Positions 43,079 through 52,634 of a stretch of DNA of 64,000 nt are shown here, piece after piece (position 1 is the first letter of the stretch; every line of letters begins with the position of its first letter). This stretch comes from an uncultured Clostridia bacterium (GTDB lineage Bacteria; Bacillota; Clostridia; Oscillospirales; Acutalibacteraceae). The position numbers and the translations under genes were made by a program. The notes below the pieces were generated by a model. It ran no database searches. It was not told where the DNA came from and saw only the letters and a list, made by a program, of their open reading frames with translations. The stretch lies in assembly GCA_947589415.1 (NCBI GenBank), contig CANQBP010000001.1:124001-188000 (forward strand), read 5' to 3'.

Positions 43079-44134
43079 ATGAGTAAAAAGGAAAAAAATA
43101 ATATAAATGAAAATAAGGAAAAAAAATATCCTAATATGGGTGATGCACGAATAAATCAAAGCAAGGCGAAAGTGGCTGTACCAAAACAAAAAAGAATAAG
43201 GCTGCTCAAAACTCCCACGCAGATCATAAGAGGATTTGCGGTTCTTTTGTATGCGGTAATAATATTCCTGCTTGCATCTCCTTTTATGTCTGCAACGTTC
43301 TATATTACCGAGGATCTTGAGGCGACTACCGACCCCGAAAAGGCTTATTCGGAGTATTCGACCCAAGAACAGATAGACGAAGCCGAAAAAAATCTTCAGC
43401 AGGCACTTGACGGTCTTGAAAAAGATCCCGATTACGATCCCCGTGCGGAAAGTGAAATATCTGTTTCGACTATGGGTATGGATTGGAGATACAATGTAGC
43501 CGAGGGTGTTAATGCCGAAAAACTTGCAAACCTTGTGGAAAAGGCAAAAAATACGGACAGGAGTATGTACACCGAGGAAAGTGTTAAAAAACTTAATTCG
43601 GCTGTTATAAGGGCACAAAAAGCTCTTTGCTCCACGGTAAGGGTCACACGTTCGATCATTCAGCTAATATTAAGCGGAAGTGTAAACGGCACCGATCTTG
43701 AAGGTGTGGGTAATATTGTCGTAAATGTGCTGCTTATATATGTTCTTGCCGTTTTGCCGATAGTCGGGGTTTTAATTACTCTTTTTGATAGAAAACGTCA
43801 TATAAAGAATATATCGGGAATGATGATATCACTTCTTTGCCTTATGGATATATTTGTAATGGTTTATCCCCATATAGCAATAGGTGCTGTGATGACAATA
43901 ACGGCTTATATTTTGCTGTTTGTTCTGTCTGTGGGCGGATTGTATGCAAAACAGCAGGAGGACTATATTGTAAGTCACCCGGAAAAGGAATCGGATTTTA
44001 CCCAAAAGCACCCGCAGTTTGTTAAGGCTCTGATTAACTTCAAAAGGGTAAACATGAAGAAAACTTTAGATGAAGAAAGGGAAGAAGAAAGAGAACGTGA
44101 GGAAAAGCGCGCAGCTAAAAAGGGGAAAAAATAG
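43079..44134 (+). CDS. Unrecognised membrane protein with a FIVAR-like stretch
   Basis: 351 residues. A Lys-rich N-terminal tail, one membrane helix at about 46-66, an extracytoplasmic region of about 140 residues, then three helices (about 212-290) and a charged C-terminal tail rich in Glu, Arg and Lys. The outer part contains YTEESVKKLNSAVIRAQKAL, which resembles the FIVAR motif of Gram-positive surface proteins, and an acidic segment starting TEDLEATTDPEKAY. I cannot name the function. AAGGGA lies upstream of ATG 43079. It has no clear partner; ppa ends 149 bases before it and trxA starts 157 after. Confidence 0.68.
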   Translation: MSKKEKNNINENKEKKYPNMGDARINQSKAKVAVPKQKRIRLLKTPTQIIRGFAVLLYAVIIFLLASPFMSATFYITEDLEATTDPEKAYSEYSTQEQIDEAEKNLQQALDGLEKDPDYDPRAESEISVSTMGMDWRYNVAEGVNAEKLANLVEKAKNTDRSMYTEESVKKLNSAVIRAQKALCSTVRVTRSIIQLILSGSVNGTDLEGVGNIVVNVLLIYVLAVLPIVGVLITLFDRKRHIKNISGMMISLLCLMDIFVMVYPHIAIGAVMTITAYILLFVLSVGGLYAKQQEDYIVSHPEKESDFTQKHPQFVKALINFKRVNMKKTLDEEREEEREREEKRAAKKGKK

Positions 44135-44151
44135 GAGAACTCTTTTTTCCT

Positions 44152-44181
44152 TTGACTAAACCTTTTGTTTGAGGGTAGAAT
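44152..44181 (+). promoter_or_regulatory. Promoter of the thioredoxin gene
   Basis: TTGACT (44152-44157), an 18-base spacer and TAGAAT (44176-44181). It lies 110 bases before the start, leaving a leader of about 105 bases. Confidence 0.65.
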
Positions 44182-44291
44182 ATGAATGGGGATAGAGTTT
44201 GTTTATATCGGATGAATTCGGCAAACAGCCGTTATCTGCCGTTTGTGCTGATTTAGGGCTTAAAAAATATTATATACGGAGGTCGATAGAA

Positions 44292-44600
44292 ATGTCATTA
44301 GAGCTTACAAACAAAACCTTTGACGAGGAGGTATATTCATCGGATAAACCGGTAGTAGTTGATTTTTGGGCAGATTGGTGTATGCCGTGTAAGATGCTTG
44401 CACCTGTATTGGAAACGGTTGAAGAGGAAAATCCGCAGATAAAGTTTACAAAGGTCAATATTTCCGAGTATCCCGACATAGCCGAGAAGTTTGGCGTTAT
44501 GAGCATACCTACGCTCATGCTTTTCAAGGACGGAGATAATATTGATGCGTCCGTGGGTCTTATTTCAAAAACAGAGATCGAAAAGTTTATAGACCAATAA
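44292..44600 (+). CDS. trxA: Thioredoxin with a CMPC active site
   Basis: 102 residues, full-length single-domain thioredoxin. FWADWCMPCKML holds the active site at Cys30 and Cys33, where the usual sequence is CGPC. VNISEYPDIAEKFGVMSIPTLMLFKDG gives the cis-proline region. It reduces disulfides in the cytoplasm; Met in the dipeptide should change its redox potential (inference). ATG 44292 follows GGAGG; an in-frame ATG at 44199 would add 31 unlike residues. A strong terminator follows. Confidence 0.95.
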   Translation: MSLELTNKTFDEEVYSSDKPVVVDFWADWCMPCKMLAPVLETVEEENPQIKFTKVNISEYPDIAEKFGVMSIPTLMLFKDGDNIDASVGLISKTEIEKFIDQ

Positions 44601-44617
44601 AAAATTAAAAAACGAAT

Positions 44618-44659
44618 GTCCCTGCGCAGCCAATCAGGTAACGCAGGGACGATTTTTTT
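44618..44659. terminator. Bidirectional terminator between trxA and the aminotransferase gene
   Basis: GTCCCTGCG and CGCAGGGAC (44618-44626 and 44642-44650) form the stem. A T run follows on the plus strand (GATTTTTTT) and another on the minus strand (ATTCGTTTTTT), so both converging genes end here. Confidence 0.88.
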
Positions 44660-45929
44660 ACATAAGTTTTTCAACGGCTGCCATCTTAGTGCTAAGGCAA
44701 AATATTTCCATGGCAATTTTAAGCTCGTCCAACGGGGGATAGGTGGGTGCAACACGAATATTGCTGTCGTCCGGATCGTTTCCGTACGGATAGGTTGCGC
44801 CTGCACCGGTAAGTACCACGCCCGCCTCTTTACAAAGCTGCACAACCCTTTTTGCAGTACCCTTAAATACATTGACACTTACAAAATATCCGCCGTTGGG
44901 TTTGATCCAATCAATTATCCCGTATTCGCTAAGCTCACTTTCAAGCATACTTATAACAAGGTCAAATTTTGGTTTCAAAATATTCTTATGCTTTTTCATA
45001 TGCTCAAGCACACCGTCAAGGTTTTTAAAATACATAGTGTGACGGAGCATATTTATCTTGTCGTATCCGATAGTCTGGAAAGTATATCTCTTTTTGAGCA
45101 ATTCGAGATTATTTTTGCTTGCTGCTACCGCTGCTATTCCCGCACCGGGGAAAGTTATTTTAGACGTTGAAGCAAACTCAAAAACCATATCCTCATTGCC
45201 GTTTTTCTCAAGCTCATCGAATATATTGAGCAGCTTATCCGGTGTATCGCTTATATCGTGAATAACATATGCATTATCCCACATGATTCTGAAATCTTTG
45301 GCAGCAGGTTTTAGAGCCGCAAAGCGTCTTACGGTTTCATCGGAATAGGTGATGCCTTGGGGATTGGAATATTTCGGAATACACCATATGCCCTTTACTG
45401 ACGGGTCGTTTTGTACAAGCTCTTCAACCATATCCATATCGGGGCCGTTTTTGTCCATTGGAATATTTATCATTTCTATACCGTAATATTCCGTAACGCC
45501 GAAGTGTCTGTCATATCCCGGAACCGGACAGAGAAATTTGATTTTACCCTGTTTATTCCAAGGTTCGCCGCCCGCACCGTTTTCCATAAGACAGCCTATT
45601 GTATCAAACATCATATTAAGACTTGAATTTCCGCCAACGAAAATATTTTCGGGGCTGACATCGAGAATTTCCGCAAAAAGCCTTTTTGCCTCGATGATAC
45701 CGTCCAGTCCGCCGTAATTTCTGACATCGGGGTTATCATCGGTCTTAAAATCGGTTTTAGATGTAACGATATCAAGCATATCATTTGAAAGGGAAACCTG
45801 TTCGCTTCCCGGCTTGCCCCTTGCCATATTGAGTGAAAGACCTTTAGCTTTATATTCTGCATATACCTCGCTAAGCCTTTTATATTCCTCCCTAAGGGAG
45901 CTTTTGTCCATTGATAAATATGACGGCAT
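44658..45929 (-). CDS. Aspartate aminotransferase-type PLP enzyme (MocR-like aminotransferase family)
   Basis: About 423 residues. SLNMARGKPGSEQVSLS, YGGLDGIIEAKRLFAEIL and GGNSSLNMMFDTI are the N-terminal blocks of the AspT/Aminotran_MocR-type branch; the PLP lysine sits in ASTSKITFPGAGIA, and WDNAYVIHDI binds the ring. It has no N-terminal HTH, so it is an enzyme, not a MocR regulator. Likely an aspartate or related aminotransferase; the exact substrate is inferred. ATG 45929 has AGGAGG nine bases upstream; ATG 45968 is rejected. Confidence 0.88.
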   Translation of the reverse strand: MPSYLSMDKSSLREEYKRLSEVYAEYKAKGLSLNMARGKPGSEQVSLSNDMLDIVTSKTDFKTDDNPDVRNYGGLDGIIEAKRLFAEILDVSPENIFVGGNSSLNMMFDTIGCLMENGAGGEPWNKQGKIKFLCPVPGYDRHFGVTEYYGIEMINIPMDKNGPDMDMVEELVQNDPSVKGIWCIPKYSNPQGITYSDETVRRFAALKPAAKDFRIMWDNAYVIHDISDTPDKLLNIFDELEKNGNEDMVFEFASTSKITFPGAGIAAVAASKNNLELLKKRYTFQTIGYDKINMLRHTMYFKNLDGVLEHMKKHKNILKPKFDLVISMLESELSEYGIIDWIKPNGGYFVSVNVFKGTAKRVVQLCKEAGVVLTGAGATYPYGNDPDDSNIRVAPTYPPLDELKIAMEIFCLSTKMAAVEKLM

Positions 45930-46001
45930 AAATCTTCCTCCTAATAATAACTGCAAATTTTTTAACATAAAAAATTCAAAAATATAAAAATTACAATAAT
46001 A

Positions 46002-46030
46002 ATTCTAATATATTTGACAAGAAAATGCAA
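46002..46030 (-). promoter_or_regulatory. Possible promoter of the aminotransferase gene
   Basis: On the minus strand TTGCAT (plus 46025-46030), 17 bases, TAGAAT (46002-46007). The region is very AT-rich, which limits confidence. Confidence 0.55.
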
Positions 46031-46152
46031 GTCTAATTTTAAATTCCTGCAAAAACTATGATTTTGACAAATATTTAACGTATCGGTCTTTATTTTTTGT
46101 TTTTATTCTATAACCTTGACAGCAAACATAATATAAAAGGCGGGGTGTGAGT

Positions 46153-46518
46153 ATGAAATATAAAAAGAAAGTTATTATGATTTTATGTGTCTGTCTTACA
46201 ATAATATTACTGTCGTCATGCAGGACTTGTCCTCCGTCAGACGTATCGGAGGAGATAGCGTCCTATATTTGGATCAGCAAGAATGAACAGGGTGAGTGCA
46301 GACTCGCCCTTGACGGGAAAAAGCTGCAATTACAGTGCGTGTCGGCTGATAAGAAGGAGATGATTCTGAACGGGAAATATTTTGCAGATGAAAATACGAT
46401 AACGGTCGAAGGGGAGGATTTTGGTACGGTCGTGATGAAATACAGCTTGAAGAACGAAAAACTGACTATTGATATGTATAATATGAGTATAATTTTTACA
46501 AAAGAAAATGCATTGTAA
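46153..46518 (+). CDS. Small lipoprotein
   Basis: About 121 residues. A Lys-rich start, a hydrophobic stretch (VIMILCVCLTIILLSSC) and the lipobox LSSC near residue 23 mark a lipoprotein. The remainder has a short beta-rich pattern (YIWISKNEQGECRLALDGKKL and ITVEGEDFGTVVMKYSLKNEKL), which resembles the small DUF-type barrels that follow a lipobox, but I do not recognise it. ATG 46153 has GGCGGGGTG upstream. It stands alone before the pullulanase gene. Confidence 0.65.
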   Translation: MKYKKKVIMILCVCLTIILLSSCRTCPPSDVSEEIASYIWISKNEQGECRLALDGKKLQLQCVSADKKEMILNGKYFADENTITVEGEDFGTVVMKYSLKNEKLTIDMYNMSIIFTKENAL

Positions 46519-46601
46519 CAATCAACTAAAATAAATCCGAAAATTTGTTTATATAGACATAGATAAAAAATAAAATATTTATTTATTTTGGGCTGAAAAA
46601 A

Positions 46602-46610
46602 TGTTATAAT
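46602..46610 (+). promoter_or_regulatory. Extended -10 of the pullulanase gene
   Basis: TGTTATAAT gives a perfect TATAAT (46605-46610) with a TGn extension. No consensus -35 was seen; the region upstream is AT-rich. The start site would fall just before the leader hairpin at 46621. Confidence 0.6.
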
Positions 46611-46620
46611 ATGAATGATA

Positions 46621-46665
46621 TTTCAGCTATGCCGAGTTCTCTGTCCGGCAAATCCAAGGCTGAAA
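46621..46665 (+). promoter_or_regulatory. Leader hairpin of the pullulanase gene
   Basis: TTTCAGC (46621-46627) pairs with GCTGAAA (46659-46665), and inside TGCCG (46630-46634) pairs with CGGCA (46646-46650). It begins about 10 bases after the -10, so it would be at the 5' end of the mRNA. No T run follows. I do not recognise a known riboswitch. Confidence 0.5.
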
Positions 46666-46687
46666 GAAACGAAAGGGAGATAATATT

Positions 46688-49600
46688 ATGAAGGTTAAAA
46701 AACTTTCAAAACGTATTCTCGCTTCCTTTATGTCAGTAATGCTTGCTATCGGCTGCTTTATTGTCCCCTCTATGGTCGCAGGTGCGGCAGGGGAAATATC
46801 GGTCAATATCCATTACTTGCGTGAGGACGGAGTGTACGACGAATGGGACGTATGGTCATGGACCGACAGCGGAGCTCCCGAAGGTGAAAAGACCGACGAG
46901 GGTGCATATGTATTCGATACATCAAATCCCGATGAAAACGGCGTGGTTTGTCACCTGACTCTTACGGAGTCTGCTCCGAGACTCGGCTTTATAGTAAGAA
47001 AGCCGGGTTGGACGGTAAAGGATTATGATGGAGATCTCTTCATTGATCTGAGCGATGTTATTTCCGGTACGGTTGAGGTTTATTACAAATCCGGAGATCC
47101 GAACTTTGTGACAGACAAGAACGGTGCAGCTACGGGTCTTACCGTTAAATCAGCAAAGGCTGCTGATCGTACAACGGTTAATGTTGAGTTCACAAAAGTT
47201 CCGGAGGAGGAAATTACGGCAGATAATTTCTCAATCGCATCTCTCGGCGGACAGCAGGTTAATATAAGCAATGTAGAGCTGTCCGAAACAAGTTGTGTAA
47301 TAACACTTGCCGAAGAGCTTGATTATTTCAGTGATTATTCGCTGACCTTTACGGGAGTTGACGGTACAAGCACAGTCAGCGTTACTATGCCCGACTACTT
47401 CTCATCAGAAGAATTTGAGTCACAGTACACATATGACGGTGATGACCTCGGTGCAACATACTCGGTTGACAGCACATTTTTCCGTGTATGGGCTCCCACG
47501 GCACAGAAAATCCAACTTAATATTTATGACGAGGGCAACGGCGGTACAGCATCGAATGTAGTTGATATGACGGCTGATGTCAATGGTACATGGATCGCAA
47601 CGGTAGACGGCGATCTCAATAAGAAGTATTATACATACACAGCTTATTTTGACGGTAAAACAAATAAGGATATCGTTGACCCGTATGCAAAATCAGTCGG
47701 CGTAAACGGTCAAAGAGGACAAATACTTGATATGGCTTCGACCGATCCCGCTAACTGGGACAGCGACAGCAGACATACCTATGAGAACATGACAGATATG
47801 GAAATATATGAAGTCCATATAAGAGATTTCTCAATAGCAGAAAACAGCGGTATTCAGAACAAGGGTAAGTATTTAGCCTTTACAGAGAGAGGAACAACGA
47901 CACCCGACGGCGTAAAGACAGGTGTAGATCACCTTGTAGATCTCGGAGTAACCTCCGTTCATATTCTTCCTTCATACGACTTTGGTTCGGTAGACGAAAC
48001 AAAGGGCGGTTATAACTGGGGTTATGATCCGCTTAACTACAATGCTCCCGAAGGATCATATTCAACAGATCCGTACCACGGTGAAGTAAGAGTAAACGAG
48101 TATAAGCAAATGGTTCAGGGACTTCATGATGCAGGCATCGGCGTGATCATGGACGTTGTTTATAACCACACACAAACAACAGACTATTGCTTCAACCAGC
48201 TCGTTCCGGGTTATTTCCACAGACCCGATTCCAACGGTTCGGGCTGCGGTAATGACGTAGCAAGTGAGCGTTCAATGGTAAGCAAATTTATCGTAGACTC
48301 CGTTAAGTATTGGGCACAGGAGTATCATCTTGACGGATTCCGTTTTGACCTTATGGGTCTTATTGATGTCAATACAATGAATGCTATCCGTGAGGCTCTT
48401 AATGAAATAGATCCCACAATAGCAATTTATGGTGAAGGTTGGCCGATGTCAACGAACGTAACCAAAGATGTTCCGCTTGCAACACAGACAAATGCGAACC
48501 TTACACCGGGTATCGCTTATTTCAGCGATAATATCCGTGATAATATAAAGGGTAATGTATTTGATGCAGAGCAGAAAGGTTATATAAACGGAGAAATTTC
48601 GCTTCGTAACAGCCTCGTTGAGTCGCTTCAGTCGGCAATGTCATGGGCACCGTCACCGTCGCAGGTTATTAACTATGCAGACTGCCATGACAACTATACG
48701 CTTTGGGACGAAGTAAGAACTTCCAGCCCCGAAGATACTTTAGAGGATCAGATACGCCAGAATAATCTCGGTGCCGTTATCGTACAGACTGCGATGGGTA
48801 CTCCCTTTATGATGAGCGGTGAAGAGTTCCTCAGAACAAAGACAAAAGAAGACGGAACGTTTGACCACAACAGTTATGCTTCGGGTGATGAAGTCAACAA
48901 GCTCGATTATTCGCTCGTTGCACAAAATCAGGCAGTATATGACTATTACAAGGGTCTTATAGCTTTCAGAGCTGCTCACCCTGCTCTCAGACTTGCAACG
49001 GCTGAAGACGTTGCAGCCAACCTCCAAGTCCTTGACGGTACGGAAGAGGGCGTTATAGCATATACTCTCAACGGTAATGTTGAGGGTGAAACCGCAGATC
49101 AGCTCCTTGTAGTTTATAACCCGCTCAGAACGGCAACAAATGTACAGCTTCCTGACGGTGATTGGAATGTTTATGTAAACGATACGACAGCAGGTGCAGA
49201 TACCGTAATTGAAACCGTATCCGGTGAAGTTTCCGTACCTGAAATTTCCGGTATGATTCTTGTAAGCGAAACCGACACTGACAAACCCGGCACAGACGAG
49301 CCCGTTGTTGACAGCGTTGTTGATGAGCTTACCGGAGTAGTTGTTGAAGGTGCAATACCCGAAGGTGCTGCACTTAGCGTAAGAAAGCTTCCGGTCGATC
49401 CGGCAACAGATCCCGATGTAGTTGCAGCATTTGATATAAGTCTTTTGAACGCTGACAATGTTACAGTACAGCCTGACGGAACTATCAAGGTTTATCTGCC
49501 GTGTGAAGTTTCCGACTGCAAGGTAATGTGGCTTAAAGATGACGGTTCAAAGGTTGATATGAATGCAAAATATGTCGATGGTTTCTATGTATTTGAAACG

Positions 49601-49873
49601 GATCATCTTTCCGTATATCAAATAGTAAAGACCGCTTCTAAACCGGGTGACGAACCCGGCACAGACGGCGAACAAAGCTCGCAGCCGAGCGGTACAACAG
49701 GCGAACCGTCAACAGGTACACCCGGTGGTGACGGCAACGGTTCAACAGGCAGCACGGATGTTCCTACAACGGGAGATACGGCAGCTGCTATGTGTGCAGT
49801 ATTTGCAGTAGTTGCTCTTGCAGCAGGTGTATGCATAATGGCTGCTTATAAGAGAAGAAAGAGAGAAGACTGA
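46688..49873 (+). CDS. pulA: Secreted, wall-sorted type I pullulanase
   Basis: 1061 residues. A signal peptide (about 1-33) precedes a CBM41/PUD-type starch-binding region (about 36-140), a beta-rich Ig-like domain, a CBM48-like domain (about 260-350) and the GH13_14 barrel. YNWGYDP (442-448) is the type I pullulanase signature; the catalytic residues are D554 (GFRFD), E583 (YGEGW) and D668 (CHDN). After the barrel come a beta-sandwich, a Gly/Ser/Pro linker, and a sorting signal VPTTG at 1025-1029 with a membrane helix and KRRKR tail. It debranches alpha-1,6 links in starch or glycogen at the cell surface. A sortase is not in the window. Confidence 0.93.
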   Translation: MKVKKLSKRILASFMSVMLAIGCFIVPSMVAGAAGEISVNIHYLREDGVYDEWDVWSWTDSGAPEGEKTDEGAYVFDTSNPDENGVVCHLTLTESAPRLGFIVRKPGWTVKDYDGDLFIDLSDVISGTVEVYYKSGDPNFVTDKNGAATGLTVKSAKAADRTTVNVEFTKVPEEEITADNFSIASLGGQQVNISNVELSETSCVITLAEELDYFSDYSLTFTGVDGTSTVSVTMPDYFSSEEFESQYTYDGDDLGATYSVDSTFFRVWAPTAQKIQLNIYDEGNGGTASNVVDMTADVNGTWIATVDGDLNKKYYTYTAYFDGKTNKDIVDPYAKSVGVNGQRGQILDMASTDPANWDSDSRHTYENMTDMEIYEVHIRDFSIAENSGIQNKGKYLAFTERGTTTPDGVKTGVDHLVDLGVTSVHILPSYDFGSVDETKGGYNWGYDPLNYNAPEGSYSTDPYHGEVRVNEYKQMVQGLHDAGIGVIMDVVYNHTQTTDYCFNQLVPGYFHRPDSNGSGCGNDVASERSMVSKFIVDSVKYWAQEYHLDGFRFDLMGLIDVNTMNAIREALNEIDPTIAIYGEGWPMSTNVTKDVPLATQTNANLTPGIAYFSDNIRDNIKGNVFDAEQKGYINGEISLRNSLVESLQSAMSWAPSPSQVINYADCHDNYTLWDEVRTSSPEDTLEDQIRQNNLGAVIVQTAMGTPFMMSGEEFLRTKTKEDGTFDHNSYASGDEVNKLDYSLVAQNQAVYDYYKGLIAFRAAHPALRLATAEDVAANLQVLDGTEEGVIAYTLNGNVEGETADQLLVVYNPLRTATNVQLPDGDWNVYVNDTTAGADTVIETVSGEVSVPEISGMILVSETDTDKPGTDEPVVDSVVDELTGVVVEGAIPEGAALSVRKLPVDPATDPDVVAAFDISLLNADNVTVQPDGTIKVYLPCEVSDCKVMWLKDDGSKVDMNAKYVDGFYVFETDHLSVYQIVKTASKPGDEPGTDGEQSSQPSGTTGEPSTGTPGGDGNGSTGSTDVPTTGDTAAAMCAVFAVVALAAGVCIMAAYKRRKRED

Positions 49874-49909
49874 TTTGTTTTCGGTTGATTTAACTTAATA
49901 TTTCTTCGG

Positions 49910-49951
49910 ACTGCCGAAAGGGTAATGTAGCCCTTTCGGCAGTCATTTTTT
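49910..49951 (+). terminator. Terminator of the pullulanase gene
   Basis: ACTGCCGAAAGGG and CCCTTTCGGCAGT (49910-49922 and 49931-49943) form a 13-bp perfect stem with an eight-base loop, followed by CATTTTTTG. Confidence 0.92.
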
Positions 49952-50042
49952 GCCGTTATAGAGTATAAAGTAGGGAATTTTATCAAAAATTAAGCGGAAT
50001 GGGGTATATTTTATGGCATATAGAGGAAAATTTCAAAGTTGA

Positions 50043-50071
50043 TTGTAAGAGTGAAATAATTGTGTTATAAT
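50043..50071 (+). promoter_or_regulatory. Promoter of typA
   Basis: TTGTAA (50043-50048), 17 bases, TATAAT (50066-50071) with a TGT extension, 47 bases before the start. ATTGT and ACAAT flank the -10 as a short inverted repeat. Confidence 0.75.
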
Positions 50072-50117
50072 ACAATGTTGTTAAGTCAATTATATATTTG
50101 CTAAAAGAGGGATACTT

Positions 50118-51938
50118 ATGGCTAAAAGAGAAGATTTAAGAAATGTTGCGATTATTGCCCACGTTGACCACGGAAAAACTACGCTTGTGGATCAGCTCCT
50201 GCTCCAAAGCGGTATTTTCAGAAGTAACGAAACGGTTGCCGAAAGAGTTATGGACTCGAATGATCTTGAAAGAGAAAGAGGTATTACGATACTCTCAAAA
50301 AATACAGCCGTTATGTATAACGGGACGAAAATAAATATAGTTGATACTCCCGGTCATGCCGATTTTGGCGGTGAGGTAGAACGCATACTTATGATGGTCG
50401 ACGGTGTACTTCTTTTAGTCGATGCGTTTGAGGGTTGTATGCCGCAGACACGTTTTGTACTTAAAAAGGCCCTCGGTCTTGGAAAAAAGCCGCTTGTTGT
50501 GGTTAATAAAATAGACAGACCCGGTGCAAGACCCGAAGAAGTAGTAGATGAGGTTCTTGACCTTTTTATAGAACTCGGAGCAGATGATGATCAGCTTGAA
50601 TTTCCCGTTGTATATGCTTCCGCAAGGGACGGATATGCTTCATTGACACCCGATGAAAGAGGGGAGAATATGCAGCCGCTGTTTGAAAAAATCATCGAGG
50701 AGATACCCGCACCGGAGGGTGATCCTGACGGGCCTCTCCAGTTGCTGTTTTCCAATATAGATTATGATGATTATGTAGGAAGAATAGGAATAGGCAGGGT
50801 AGAAAGAGGAAGCTGCAAAACCGGACAAACGGTTATGCTTTGCCATAATGACGGAACGTGTAAAAATGCAAGGATAACAAAACTGTATCAGTTTGAAGGT
50901 CTTAAAAGAGTTGAGGCGGAGTCGGCAGGTTTAGGAGATATAGTTGCGGTATCGGGTATCACGGATCTTAATATAGGGGAAACAGCTTGTGATCCCGAAC
51001 ATTTGGAACCTCTTCCGTTCGTAAAAATAGATGAGCCGACGGTTTCAATGCTGTTTATGGTAAACAACAGCCCCTTTGCGGGAAAAGAGGGTAAGTATGT
51101 TACATCAAGAAATATAAGGGAAAGACTTTTCAAAGAAGTTGAAACTAACGTTGCTATGCGAGTTGAGGAAACGGATTCCGCCGATACGTTCAAGGTTTCG
51201 GGCAGAGGTGAATTGCATCTCTCGATACTTATAGAAACAATGCGGCGTCAGGATTTTGAATTTCAGGTATCACGTCCTAAGGTAATTATGAAAGAGATCG
51301 ACGGCGTTATGTGTGAACCTATGGAGCTTCTTGCCGTTGAAGTGCCGGACAGCTATGTCGGTGCAGTCATGGAAAAGCTCGGTACAAGAAAAGCGGAGCT
51401 TATAAATATGACCACGAAAGAGTCGGGTACAACGCAAATAGAGTTCAGAATACCGTCAAGAGGACTTATGGGCTACCGTTCCGAATTTCTTACGGATACA
51501 AACGGCAACGGTATAATGAACCATGTATTTGACGGATATGAGCCGTATAAGGGAGATATAGCGACACGTTCCCAGGGTTCGCTTATTGCACATGAAACCG
51601 GTCAGAGTACAGGCTACGGATTATTTGCGGCACAAGACAGGGGAAGATTATTTATCGGCCCCGGCGTTGATGTATATGAAGGAATGATTGTCGGTTCTAA
51701 CCCCAAGAATGAAGATATGGTAGTAAATGTATGTAAGAAAAAACATATCACCAATACACGTGCGGCAGGTTCAGATGAAGCACTGAAACTGACACCGCCA
51801 ACAATACTCAGTCTGGAACAGTCACTTGAATTTATCGGAGATGATGAACTTGTCGAGGTTACACCCGAATCGGTTCGTATGCGCAAGATAATACTTAACA
51901 AAGAACAGCGAATGAAAGCGCAGAGCAAGATGAAATAA
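50118..51938 (+). CDS. typA: Ribosome-associated GTPase TypA/BipA
   Basis: 606 residues. G1 [14 protein letters not shown], the switch [11 protein letters not shown]3 [12 protein letters not shown]4 [10 protein letters not shown]. The EF-G-like domains II and III are followed by the TypA-specific C-terminal domain ([37 protein letters not shown]). It acts on the 50S subunit in stress or cold. AAGAGGG lies upstream of ATG 50118. A bidirectional terminator follows. Confidence 0.96.
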   Translation: MAKREDLRNVAIIAHVDHGKTTLVDQLLLQSGIFRSNETVAERVMDSNDLERERGITILSKNTAVMYNGTKINIVDTPGHADFGGEVERILMMVDGVLLLVDAFEGCMPQTRFVLKKALGLGKKPLVVVNKIDRPGARPEEVVDEVLDLFIELGADDDQLEFPVVYASARDGYASLTPDERGENMQPLFEKIIEEIPAPEGDPDGPLQLLFSNIDYDDYVGRIGIGRVERGSCKTGQTVMLCHNDGTCKNARITKLYQFEGLKRVEAESAGLGDIVAVSGITDLNIGETACDPEHLEPLPFVKIDEPTVSMLFMVNNSPFAGKEGKYVTSRNIRERLFKEVETNVAMRVEETDSADTFKVSGRGELHLSILIETMRRQDFEFQVSRPKVIMKEIDGVMCEPMELLAVEVPDSYVGAVMEKLGTRKAELINMTTKESGTTQIEFRIPSRGLMGYRSEFLTDTNGNGIMNHVFDGYEPYKGDIATRSQGSLIAHETGQSTGYGLFAAQDRGRLFIGPGVDVYEGMIVGSNPKNEDMVVNVCKKKHITNTRAAGSDEALKLTPPTILSLEQSLEFIGDDELVEVTPESVRMRKIILNKEQRMKAQSKMK

Positions 51939-51943
51939 AAAGA

Positions 51944-51997
51944 TTACCCGACCGCAGTGTCAGATATTGACAGTCTGCGGTCGGGTAAAATTTTTGA
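51944..51997. terminator. Bidirectional terminator between typA and the lipoprotein gene
   Basis: TTACCCGACCGCAG and CTGCGGTCGGGTAA (51944-51957 and 51975-51988) form a 14-bp stem. T runs follow on the plus strand (AATTTTTG) and the minus strand (TCTTTTTATTT). Confidence 0.9.
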
Positions 51998-52005
51998 TTT
52001 TCAGT

Positions 52006-52614
52006 TTATGAAATTGAGATCTTACCGAAGAGGGACTCATATTTATTTCGGTCTTTTTCATCAAAATATAAAACGGCTTCATTGTATCCCTTATTCGTAA
52101 TAACTGCCTTCAAACAGCACATAACTTTATTTCCCGAACCGTCCGTCAGAAAGGATTTGCAGATGATTTTTTTTGAATCATTTATATTTACCTTCGCATC
52201 GGGATATTGCTCGGAGAGAAAATCAACAAGAGATTCCATGTCCGCACCCTCATTAAGTACAGCCTCAATCTGTAAGGTTGCCGTACCGTCGGAATTTTGC
52301 AGATATATTCCGTCTGTCGGGGTATATTCCGTACAAAGAACGGAAAATTCGTCGGGGAATGTTGCAGACAGATCACCGCTGTTGTTTGTATATTTGAGGT
52401 ATCCGCTTTTATCCTCACTGACGTTGTCGGGAAGTGAGCTTTCCTCGGTACTCGGCAGGACATAACTTTCCTTACTGCTTTCCTCGGAACTCTCGGTAGG
52501 ATATATTAGCGATACTGTTGTTTCAGGCACGGAACTGTCCTCGGTTTCATGTGCGCATCCGAACGAGCCTGCCATGAACAGTATAAGTATAGCCGCTGTA
52601 ACAAGCCTTTTCAT
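52006..52614 (-). CDS. Lipoprotein of unknown function
   Basis: About 202 residues. A signal sequence ends in the lipobox AGSFGC (Cys near residue 20), then a Ser/Glu-rich linker (about 25-65) and a globular part with LSATFPDEFSVLCTEYTPTDG. The globular part may be a PsbP- or DUF-like fold; I do not recognise it. ATG 52614 is preferred, with GGAGG seven to eight bases upstream; ATG 52620 is too close to it. It starts 20 bases after the helicase stop, so it probably shares the helicase transcript. Confidence 0.68.
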   Translation of the reverse strand: MKRLVTAAILILFMAGSFGCAHETEDSSVPETTVSLIYPTESSEESSKESYVLPSTEESSLPDNVSEDKSGYLKYTNNSGDLSATFPDEFSVLCTEYTPTDGIYLQNSDGTATLQIEAVLNEGADMESLVDFLSEQYPDAKVNINDSKKIICKSFLTDGSGNKVMCCLKAVITNKGYNEAVLYFDEKDRNKYESLFGKISIS

Positions 52615-52634
52615 ATTCATGCCTCCAAAATAAA

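Noticed and set aside
46621-46665. A known riboswitch class for the pullulanase leader
   Set aside because: I compared it by eye with preQ1, c-di-GMP and SAM types; none of their conserved sequences is present.
49171-49836. Minus-strand frames opposite the pullulanase tail
   Set aside because: They are the antisense of a Gly/Thr/Pro-rich linker and beta domain. Low complexity only.
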